The notes below the pieces were generated by a model that made no database searches, was not told the origin of the DNA, and worked only from the letters and a program-made list of their open reading frames with translations. The position numbers and the translations under genes were made by a program. Positions 55,737-64,000 of a stretch of 64,000 bases of DNA are shown here, in pieces (position 1 is the stretch's first letter; each line of letters opens with the position of its first letter). This DNA is from Glycine soja (lineage: Eukaryota; Streptophyta; Magnoliopsida; Fabales; Fabaceae), in NCBI RefSeq assembly GCF_004193775.1, contig NC_041002.1, positions 36,491,112 to 36,555,111 of the forward strand. Reading direction: 5' to 3'.

Positions 55737-56203
55737 TTTATATTTTTATTATTTTACTTTGATTTCTAGCCGTGTATTTGGCTATATTATTATGACATTT
55801 GAACATTTAATATTTCTTTTAATATTTGCTTAGTATGAGTGAACATTTATGAATTCTGTTATATGACTATGTGGTTTACATTTTAATTTGGTTTCATGCC
55901 TTGCTTCATGATTAGTTTAGAATCCTTTATGATTGATTTACAACGGATGCTATGTGTATGTTGTTTTTAAATCATGTATGTTTTATATTTCTTACACACT
56001 TTGGCTTTTTGTCGATGCCAAAGAGGGAGAGAAAATAGGGATTAAATCAAGAACTCATATAATTAATTAATTTAATTTCAAGTGAAGCTTAAACTCAAAA
56101 ACAAAGGGGGAGAATATGGAGAATTAAGTGAGTGATCGACTAGGAAAAAGAATGTGTATGTGTTTCTTGATTTCAGGTTTGTCATCATCAAAAAGAGGGA
56201 GAT
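55737..56203 (+). other. E6 3' non-coding region and polypurine tract
   Basis: There is no envelope-like frame. Polypurine tracts are GCCAAAGAGGGAGAG near 56016, AAAGGGGGAGAA near 56104 and AAAAAGAGGGAGAT at 56190-56203 beside the LTR. Confidence 0.75.
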
Positions 56204-57051
56204 TGTAGAAGCAAGCTTCATGATGATGAATCATAGTTGATTCAAGTAGTTTTGATGATGACAAAAAGCCCAAAGAATGATTTCAAGATTGGGTCAACAA
56301 GTTCAATCAAGATTCAAGTATCAACAGAAGTTTGATTTCAAGATTCAAGTAAAGATGAATTCAAGATTCAAGAGAAGAAATCAAGAAGACTTTACAAGGG
56401 AAGTATTGAAAAGATTTTTCAAAAAACAAACATAGCACAGTTTTGTTTTTCAAAAGAGTTTTTCTCAAATTTTCTAAGTTACCAGATTTTTTACTCTCTG
56501 GTAATCGATTACCAGTTTCCTGTAATCGATTACCAGTGGCAAAGTTTGATTTCAAAAAGTTTTTAACTAAATTTGCAACGTTCCAATTGATTTCAAAATG
56601 GTGTAATCGATTACAAGATATTGGTAATCGATTACTAGTGTATCTGAACGTTGAAATTCAAAATCAATTGTGAAGAGTCATATCCTTTCATAAAAAGCTT
56701 TGTGTAATTGATTACATGGTTTTGGTAATCGATTACCAGTGACAAGTTTTGAATAAAAATCAAGAGATGTAACTCTTCCAATGGTTTCAGGTTTTTCTCA
56801 AGGTTATAACTCTTCCAATGATTTTTCTTGACCAGACATGAAGAGTCTATAAAAGTAAGACCTTGACTTGCATTTAAATAACTTTTTTAATATATTCTTT
56901 TACAACCTTTAAATCTCTTTCAACATTTTCTTGAACTTGTTCTTCTTCTTCCTTCTCCAAAAGCTTTTTGAGTTTTCTGGTTTCCAAACTTTGTTCTTTC
57001 ACAGAAAACAAAAGTGTGCTATTCATCTTTTTCATTCTCTTCTCCCTTTGC

Positions 57052-57431
57052 CAAAAAGAATTCGCCAAGGACTAACTGCCTGAATTCTTTTTGTGTTTCT
57101 CTTATCCCTTCTCCAAAAGAACAAAGGACTAACCGCCTGAATTCTTTTGTGTCTCTCTTCTCCCTTTGCCAAAAAGATTTCGACAAGGGCTAACCGCTTG
57201 AATTCTTTTTGTGTCTCTCTTCTCCCTTTTCCAAAAGAACAAAGGACTAACCGCCTGAATTCTTTTGTGTCTCCCTTCTCCCTTTTCAAAGAATTCAAAA
57301 CGACACAGTATGAGAATTCTTTTGATTCTTCCCTTTCCCTTAAACAAAAGATTTCAAAGGACTAACCGCCTGAGATATCTTTTGTTTCCCCTTCACAAAG
57401 TTTCAAAGGACAAACCGCCTGAGAACTTTGT
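57052..57431 (+). ncRNA. E6 3' LTR stem-loop array I (7 units)
   Basis: Stems in order: CAAAAAGAATTC/GAATTCTTTTTG (57052-57093, 12 perfect pairs); CAAAAGAA/TTCTTTTG (57114-57149); CAAAAAGATTTC/GAATTCTTTTTG (57170-57211, one mismatch); CAAAAGAA/TTCTTTTG (57232-57267); TCAAAGAATTC/GAATTCTTTTGA (57286-57325, one bulge); AAACAAAAGAT/ATCTTTTGTTT (57342-57387, 11 pairs); ACAAAGTT/AACTTTGT (57395-57431). Loops of 15-24 bases keep the core AAGGACTAACCGCCTGA, except the fifth. Arms differ between units but remain complementary. Confidence 0.85.
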
Positions 57432-57436
57432 CTTAA

Positions 57437-57624
57437 CACATTGGAGGGTACATCCTTTGTGGTACAAGTAGAGGGTACATCTACTTGGGTTGTTGTAACT
57501 GAGAACAAGAGAGGGTACATCTCTTGTGGATCAGTTCAAGTGGAGGGTACATCCACTTGGTTGTTCAAAGAGAACAAGGAAGGTACATCCCTTGTGGATC
57601 TTTGCTTGTAAAGGTTTTTACAAG
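57437..57624 (+). ncRNA. E6 3' LTR stem-loop array II
   Basis: The same five stems as in the 5' LTR appear at 57465-57487, 57505-57527, 57537-57559, 57574-57595 (one base lost in the arm/loop) and 57605-57624 (loop GGTT). A sixth, at 57438-57460, has arms ACATTGGA/TCCTTTGT with six of eight pairs and loop GGGTACA. Confidence 0.85.
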
Positions 57625-57935
57625 GTTGAAAAGAAATCTCAAGGACCGCAGGACGCTTGGGAACTGGATGTAGGCACGAGTTGTTGCCGAACCAGTATAA
57701 AATTCTTGTGTTTGTCTTCTTCTTCCCTACACTCTTTAATTTCCGCTGTGCACTTTAATTATTGCTTTTACTTTTGGTTAAGTTTCTATTTTTGTTCTTT
57801 ACTTTCCTTACATTATAGTAAAAGCCTAATTGAATCTAGTAACATTAAGAAGGATAGATTTTTAATTAGTAAAGGTTCATTAATAATTAATTCAACCCCC
57901 CCTTCTTAATTATTTCGAGGCCACTTGATCAAACA

Positions 57936-58335
57936 CAAGCTAATTATCCTTTTTGAGTGACTCATGTTAGCCCTAAGTTTACTTTAATTGTTGATCTTTA
58001 CAAAACTTGTCTTTTCTGGATACACTTAAGCAAACTCATTAGTAGGCATAAACTTAGAAGTCTTATTATTTGTGTTCAAAAGGTTTTTCATAATTAAAAC
58101 ACAAAGGATTTTGGACTCAACACTAATAACTGGCCCAAGTCGTATATGATTAACTGATAATGTGAAGACCAGGCCTTAATGGACCAACATTCCTTGAAAG
58201 CTAACAACCAAGAAACTTCTTGGTTTACATACATCTTCAAAGCTGAAAGTCAACCTTAATGGTAACTTTTCAGTATTTTCCTTTATATTGTTTACTTAAT
58301 GATTTTTTTTACATATTCAATTATTCATTTTATAG
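57936..58335. other. Spacer before an exon-like segment
   Basis: AT-rich DNA. The first half (TTTTTCATAATTAAAACACAAAGG near 58085) resembles Sirevirus LTR edges. The second half ends in a pyrimidine-rich run and TTTTATAG, a good splice acceptor. Confidence 0.4.
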
Positions 58336-58516
58336 ATATCATTGCCAAAGTTGTGGAGAACTTTTTGCTTCTTGTAATGCTAGGATCCCTAGATTAAATG
58401 ATGACATGGTTGAAGCTATTGTTGCCAATGTGAGCATTCTGCCACCCCTTCCTGGCCCAACTATTGATGCTCTTCCTCCTCTAATTGATTTATGTCGACA
58501 AAAAACCATAAGTAAA
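58336..58516 (+). pseudogene. Exon-like segment of an unrecognised gene
   Basis: After the acceptor, the open frame reads YHCQSCGELFASCNARIPRL, then NDDMVEAIVANVSILPPLPG and ALPPLIDLCRQ. The CxxC start hints at a zinc-binding protein, but I cannot name the family. Codon use looks like a real gene and unlike the surrounding AT-rich DNA. The Athila-like LTR cuts it off at 58516. Confidence 0.45.
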
Positions 58517-59643
58517 TGATCGAGGCCGTACCCGAATCAAATAAACATTAAAATGCAGTAACTAAGAAGTGATCCTAGGTCGTTTCCCAACGAGCAACGA
58601 TACACCAAATCTTCATAACAGATAGTAGGAAATAGTAACAAATTGGGGGGGGGGGGGGTGGGGGGGGGTTGTTTGCTTTTGTAAATTAAACAGCGAGTAA
58701 AATTGAATTAGAAAATATCAGAATTAAAATACGTTTCTTCCCCTTGATTCATAAGCAAGTCTCTTATCCTAGGTTACGAGAGTTTATCCTTATTCAGTTC
58801 AACCACTTAATCCAACCCTAAATTAAATTACTAAGCGAAATTTAACATAAGGCATTCATTATGTGATTAAGCAACACATACACCAATTACTCATAAACGA
58901 TCATTAAGCATGAACATAAATTAAGCGTAGAGACAATTAATCAAGCACTAAGCATGCAAGAATTAATAGCAACAAATTCAGAGTAATTAGTGAAGAGGAA
59001 AAATTGAACAGAATTTAACAATAATAATAGAACCTCAAAGAGAACTATGCTTGATCCTCAAGAGAAAACAACATTGCGGACTTAGCCTTCCATTAATCAA
59101 TAGAGAATGAAATTATAGATTGAAGAACGAAATTTTATTGCTAAAACTAAAAGTCAGTATTGGAATTGCAAAAACGAAAATAAAGGAGAAAGAGAAGAGA
59201 AGCCTAAAACTAAAAACGAAAATAGGAGAGAGAGAAGAGAGAGAGAGCCTAAATTAGAACCTTGGTGTTGTTATATAGTTTTCCAGCCCCAAAGCTTACA
59301 AATCTGTTTTAAATCCAAGCCTATAAATAAAATAAAATCAAATCTAGATAAGATAAGATAAGATCTAGACGAAATAATATCTAGATGAGATCAAATCTAA
59401 ATAATATCTAGATAAGATAAGATCTAATTTTGTAGAATAAAATAGTCTACCCTCTTCAAGTCCAAGTCCAATTCTGGATTCAAGCCCAATGCTTCATTAA
59501 TTCCTGAAATTAGATTGAAAACATCAAATTAGCTGAATGGGCCCAAATAATAAAACTGCCTAATTAATTTGACAATTAAGAATAATCAGTACTTAAAATG
59601 GTGCAAAAAGGGTTAAGAAATAAGAGAAAATAATGGCACATCA
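58517..59643 (-). repeat. Athila-like Ty3 LTR, copy A
   Basis: On the plus strand it runs TGATCGAGGCCGTACCCG to AATAATGGCACATCA (1127 bases). It matches copy B at 60455 over its whole length. A G-run with one T is at about 58645-58668. A polypurine tract (minus TAAGTATGAGGGGTTT) at 59644-59659 shows that A is a 3' LTR on the minus strand. Confidence 0.8.
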
Positions 59644-60454
59644 AAACCCCTCATACTTAGCCTTTTGCACTCCTGGGCAAAATGAAATAAAGAACAAAAT
59701 CCAAGGATATCAAAGATAGACAAACAAAAACATTTACATATTTCTCAATGAACATCAAGGAATGAAAGGAATGGGTAACATCTAACATGAAGAGATCCAA
59801 AGAGTCAAGACATTTGTGAAAATCATCCAAGCAACCCAATCATGGCAAAATAGTTAATCAGCTCAATAATGAAAAGTGATAAAGCCTCACAAGATATACA
59901 CTTTATCTCTCAAGTGTCTAGGCTATTGTTTACTCTCGAAGCACCCATGAAAACAAACACCACATAGACTTGGCAAAATTCTAAAATTGACAAACACATG
60001 CACATGAGGATCAAAAGGTCTTTAAAGGTTGTAATGGGGCCAAGGACAAGGTAGGGAAAAAAGTATGGAATAAGTAGCTAAATCCCAAAGGAATAAGGGA
60101 GCAATGGGGAATAAGTGGAAATTAAGCACAAGTAGTAAACCCAAACCCTCTAATATCAACAAAATCAACCAAGGCTCTCAAATCAAGTCCTCATAACAAG
60201 ACTTCATTTATTCAACTTCACTTCTTTTCTTCTTCTTCTTCTTCTTCTTCTTTTTTTTTTGAATAGTACGAATTTGCAGAATTTGCAGCAACTGAATTTT
60301 TCTTTTTTTTCATTTCATTTTTTTTCCATTTTTTTAAACAGTACGAATTTGAAGATTAAAGCAAGAACTAGTCAATATATATATACATCAAGCATGGCCA
60401 AAATAAAACATTAAGCATGGCCAAAAATCATATCTTCCAATGAAACATACCCCT
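59644..60454 (-). other. Athila-like 3' internal region belonging to copy A
   Basis: 811 bases of non-coding DNA, including CTTCTTCTTCTT and T-rich runs near 60220-60340 and a short duplication (AAGCATGGCCAAAA at 60390 and 60412). No primer-binding site lies beside copy B, so A and B are probably not the two ends of one element. More likely B inserted here, in the 3' region of A. Confidence 0.55.
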
Positions 60455-61519
60455 TGATCGAGGTCGTACCCGAATCAAATAAATATTAAAATGTAGTAAC
60501 TAGGAAGTGATCCTAGGTCGTTTCCCAACGAGCAATGATACACCAAATGTTCATAACAGATAGTAGGAAATAGTAACAAAATGGGGGAGGGGGGGTTGTT
60601 TTCTTTTGTAAATTAAACAGCGAGTAAAATTGAATTAGAAATTATCAGAATTAAAATACGTTGCTTCCCCTTGATTCACAAGCAAGTCTCTTATCCTAGG
60701 TTGCGAGAATTTATCCTTTATCAGTTCAACCACTTAATCCAACCCTAAATTAAATTACTAAGAGAAATTTAACATAAAGCATTCATTATGTGATTAAGCA
60801 TCACACATACCAATTACTCATCAATGATCATTAAGCATGAACGTAAATTAAGCGCAGAGACAATTAATCAAGCACTAAGCATGCATGAATTAATAGCAAC
60901 AAATTCAGAGTAATTAGTGAAGAGGAAAAACTGAACAGAATTTAACAGTAATAATAGAACCTCAAAGAGAACTGTGCTTGATCCTCAAGAGAAAACAACG
61001 CTGCGGACTTAGCCTTCCATTAATCAAATAGAGAATGAAATTTTATTGATAAAACTAAAAGTCTGAACTGTAATTGTAAAAAACGAAAATAAAAGAGAAA
61101 GAGAAGAGAGACTAAAACTAAAAACGAAAAATAGAAGAGAGAGCGGAGAGCCCGCTAAACTAGAACCTTGGTGTTGTTATATAGTTTTTCAGCCCCAAAG
61201 CTTACAAATCTGTTTTAAATCCAAGCCCATAAGTAAAATCAAATCAAATCTAGATAAGATAAGATAAGATAAGATCTAATTTTGTAGAATAAGATAGTCT
61301 GCCCTCTTCAAGTCCAAGCCCAATTCTGGATTCAAGCCTAAGCCCAATTCTAGATTCAAGCCCAATGCTTCATTAATTCCTGAAATTAGATTAAAAACAT
61401 CAAATTAGTTGAATGGGCCCAAATAATAAAACTGCATCATAAATTTGACAATTAAGACTAATCAGTATTTAAAATGGTGCAAAAAGTGTTAAGAAATAGG
61501 AGAAAATAATGGCACATCA
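60455..61519 (-). repeat. Athila-like Ty3 LTR, copy B
   Basis: 1065 bases with the same termini as copy A. It lies downstream of the minus-strand pol at 62275-63991, so it is the 3' LTR of that element. CCCCT (60450-60454) is the expected half of a target duplication. Confidence 0.8.
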
Positions 61520-62274
61520 CCCCCCCCCCCCCCACCACACACACACACACTTATTCCCAAAACAATTCCATAGCACCAAAATTCCTTAAGGGTAAGGTGA
61601 TATCATGGTTTTTCACTTAAGGTTTGTAATTAGCTCAAAAACAAAGAAAGGGGAACATAGGCTCAAAGGGGCTATCAAAGGAATTAATTCAGGGTAGGTC
61701 CATTTGGCTAGAGGCTTATAAGAACAAAATTGCCTAAATCATTTCCAAATATGCATTTGAATTAGGAAGCATCAACAAGAATCAAGCCAAGGCTATTGTG
61801 CAAGCAATCAATGGGGCAAAACACACCAAAAGATTATGATGATGGATGGCTCAAATTCTCACAAAGGTAAACTTATCACTTTAAAATTGAGCTTTCAAAA
61901 CTATCATGACATGTAGATGAAAGCAAGGATTTCAAATCACAAAATGTCAAGAGACTTTTATTTTCAAAACAATTACCCATTTCTTGAACATATCCTATAA
62001 TTCAAAGAAAAATATGCAAAGTTGTACATGCAAACATAATTGATCTAAAATATTAAACTAGAAACCCAACAAAACAAAAAAATTTAACACAAACAAAACT
62101 AACAAAACTAGCAAAACCAAAACCAAAGAACACTCCCCCCCCCCCCCATACTTAAACAACACATTGTCCTCAATGTAGCATAATTAAAAGATTAAAAGCA
62201 ATTAAACCATCAAATAGAATCGGACAAATGTAATAAAAGTAAAGAAGGAGATAGGAAAAGAAAAACTCCCTAAG
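61520..62274 (-). other. Athila-like 3' non-coding region
   Basis: It starts with a C-run and a CA microsatellite (61519-61550) where a polypurine tract is expected. Near 62135-62185 another C-run with CATACTTAAACAACACATTGTCCTCAAT matches (minus strand) the GAGGACAATGTGTTGTTTAAG motif that follows integrase in Athila elements. Integrase and most of RNase H are missing between this motif and pol. Confidence 0.65.
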
Positions 62275-63346
62275 TCATGGTGGAAAAGAAGTAAGCTGAA
62301 GTAAGGAGATCTTTTGAGCAAGGACAACCCCTAATGTGTAATTGGATGCATCGCACATTAGCTCAAATGGGGCTGTCCAATCAGGTGCCTGAATGACAGG
62401 GGTGGTAGTCAGTGCTCTTTTGAGGCAATGAAAGGCCTCTTTGCATTTATCATTAAAGTCAAACTCCACCTCCTTTTGCAACAAGTTGGATAGTGGAAGG
62501 GCCACCTTGCTAAAATCTCTTATAAAGCGCCTGTAGAATCCTGCATGACCAAGAAAAGATCGCACTTCTCGCACGCAAGAGGGGTAAGGCAATTGTGAAA
62601 TAACAAAAAATTTTGCAGGATCTACTTCAATGCCCTTATTGGAAATAATGTGGCCTAAAACTATACCTTGCTCAACCATAAAATGACATTTTTCAAAATT
62701 TAGAACAAGGTTAGTTTCAGTGCATCTATTCAAAACCTTTTCCAGACTATCCAAACAATCATCAAAATAGGATCCATATACAGCGAAATCATCCATAAAC
62801 ACCTCTATGTAATTTTCTAAAAAAATCACTTAAAATACTAATCATGCACCACTGGAAGGTACCAGGGGCATTGCACAGGCCGAAAGGCATCCTCCTATAG
62901 GCAAAAGTGCCGAAGGGGCATGTGAATGTGGTTTTTTCCTGATCCTCAGGAGCAATAGTGATTTGCATATAACCAGAAAAACCATCAAGGAAACAGTAGT
63001 GAGATTTACCTACCAAGAATTCAAACATCTGGTCAATGAATGGCAGTGGAAAATGGTCCTTTTTGGTAACCTGGTTCAGCCTCCTATAGTCGAGGCAGAC
63101 TCTCCAACTATTCTGCACCCGAGTAGGAATCAGCTCTTCCTTCTCATTTTCTATCACGGTGAGGCCGATTTTCTTCGGAACTACCTGGACGGGACTCACC
63201 CATTGGCTATCGGAGATAGGATAAATGATTCCAGCTTGCAAAAGATTGGTTACCTCCTTCTTCACTACATCAAGAATCACCGGGTTGAGTCTTCTCTGTG
63301 GCTGTCTTACTGGTTTAGCCCCATCCTCTAAATTTATTCGATGCAT
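62275..63346 (-). pseudogene. pol: Athila-like Ty3 reverse transcriptase (frameshifted)
   Basis: From 63346: KPVRQPQRRLNPVILDVVKK, GIIYPISDSQWVSPVQVVPKK, WRVCLDYRRLNQVTKKDHFP, CFLDGFSGYMQI and FGTFAYRRMPFGLCNAPGTFQ are Athila-lineage RT. Near 62825 a run of seven A/T shifts the frame. The second part (62829-62275) has VFMDDFAVYG (the xxDD motif), NLVLNFEKCHFMV, GHIISNKGIEVDP, RSFLGHAGFYRRFI and the RNase H start FELMCDASNYTLGVVL, then breaks off at about 62310. Confidence 0.92.
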
Positions 63347-63991
63347 ACATGTGGATGGGCTAATACCAGGAATATCCGCCAGGGTCCAGCCTATAGCCTT
63401 CTTATGCTTCTTGAGAACTGATAACAGCTTCTCCTCTTACTCATCAGCAAAGGAGGCAGATATAATTACTGGAAAACTTTTGCTCTCATCGAAGTAAGCA
63501 TATTTTAAATTTGATGGCAGAGGCTTCAATTCTAGTGTGGGCGGCTGGATAATGGCAGAGGCTTCAATTTTAGAGGTATGTGTACTTCCTAAAACATGGT
63601 TAGTTCTATCTGACTCTAGAAAATCAATCTCAAGAGGTAAAACATCACCAGACATGTAATCAATATAAATTTCAGATTCACTCTTAGCATCAAATTCAGA
63701 CATATGATCAAGTACAAATTCAGATTCAATGCTTGAAGAGTGACAGGCATGTAGATTAGAATAAAGATCAGTCATGTATTCATCAACAATATGGTCAATT
63801 ATTTCAACATGAAATATAGAAAGATCTTCAGATGGGTGTTTCATAGGATCAAGAATATTAAAATGAACAGTTATATCACCAAACTCCATAGATAGTGTGC
63901 CTGCATATACATCTATCTTAGTTCTAGCAGTTTTCATAAAAGGTATGCCTAGAATGATGGGAACTGATCCTTTAGAAAATCCCTCCTCCAT
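63347..63991 (-). pseudogene. pol: Athila-like Ty3 protease end and linker
   Basis: GSVPIILGIPFMKTARTKID with VYAGTLSMEFGDITVHFNI is the C-terminal half of the Ty3 aspartic protease. The D-S/T-G motif must lie past 64000. A long acidic linker follows to the RT. A single TAA (63439-63437) breaks the frame after FADE; the same frame continues to RT (GWTLADIPGISPSTCMHRI). Confidence 0.85.
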
Positions 63992-64000
63992 ATTAAAAAT

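Larger units (their letters stand above)
51005..57935 (+). mobile_element. Sirevirus E6, gag-deleted
   Basis: This 6931-base element has a 5' LTR truncated at its end, pol and a full 3' LTR. A primer-binding site and most of gag are missing. I see no target duplication: ATCAA lies to the left and CAAGC to the right. It belongs to the same broad group as E4 and E5 but to a different LTR family, marked by the hairpin arrays. Confidence 0.88.
56204..57935 (+). repeat. E6 3' LTR
   Basis: A full 1732-base LTR from TGTAGAAGCAAGCTTC to ACTTGATCAAACA. In order: paired AATCGATT palindromes (56499-56540, 56601-56640, 56703-56743), the TATA box TATAAAAG (56848-56855), array I (57052-57431), array II (57437-57624), the GTAGGCACGAGTTGTTGCCGAACCAG block and a C-run near the end. 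Confidence 0.92.

Noticed and set aside
57526..57909. 127-codon frame across the LTR end
   Set aside because: It overlaps the stem-loop array and the leader block. Its text has no domain and changes in the other LTR.
58517..61519. Single short LTR element bounded by copies A and B
   Set aside because: No primer-binding site borders the internal 811 bases, and copy B fits better as the 3' LTR of the neighbouring pol.
1..64000. tRNA, rRNA or organelle-derived DNA
   Set aside because: No cloverleaf, rRNA core or organelle gene was seen; only tRNA-complementary primer sites occur.

Overview
This window is plant nuclear DNA, almost certainly from a legume of the soybean genus (Glycine). The main reason is a SIRE1-type Copia (Sirevirus) gag-pol and LTR, a family first described in soybean, together with a Tekay-like chromovirus, Athila-like Ty3 DNA and captured plant gene fragments with GT/AG introns. 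I find no intact host gene, no tRNA or rRNA gene and no bacterial-style feature. The window is a deeply nested block of LTR retrotransposons with a small island of gene-capturing CACTA-like DNA. Element labels (E1 to E7, X, Z) are mine.

Layout. 1-5400: SIRE1 copy E1 (minus strand), with an internally deleted but uninterrupted gag-pol, the UAG readthrough signal to its envelope-like frame, and its 5' LTR. E1 sits inside the gag of a second SIRE1 copy, E2 (5401-6922). E2 sits in the pol of a Tekay-like Ty3 element (plus strand, 6923-12666, 3.8 kb 3' LTR). That element is inserted in the RNase H of a decayed Copia element X (12667-13965), next to a Sirevirus-type LTR (13966-14981 and 18850-19620) that a 3.86 kb solo LTR (14982-18844) splits. 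20430-23690 is a degraded plus-strand Copia element, Z. 23691-45393 is a minus-strand Sirevirus, E3. E4 (28581-36551, plus) is inserted in its gag, and E5 (37860-44547, minus) in its 5' LTR.

45834-49505 carries CACTA-like termini and fragments of at least four, probably five, unrelated genes: TIR1/AFB auxin F-box, expansin, a small At2g23090-like protein, NAD-malate dehydrogenase with introns, and RuvB-like 2. 49877-51004 is the LTR end of Sirevirus E7. 51005-57935 is Sirevirus E6, which lacks gag but keeps a 697-codon protease-integrase-RT frame. 58517-64000 is Athila-like Ty3 DNA on the minus strand, again apparently nested in its own family.

How the parts relate. The coding parts are gag, protease, integrase, RT and RNase H at different stages of decay, so no element here can move on its own proteins. 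The most unusual signals are non-coding. (i) The E6 LTR leader, downstream of its TATA box, holds two tandem arrays of stem-loops. In each array the loop is constant while the stems change in sequence but stay complementary. (ii) Related single hairpins occur at the matching place in E4, E5 and E7. (iii) Paired GTAATCGATTAC palindromes recur in LTRs of both Ty3 and Copia elements. (iv) The Tekay-like LTR carries its own acidic reading frame.
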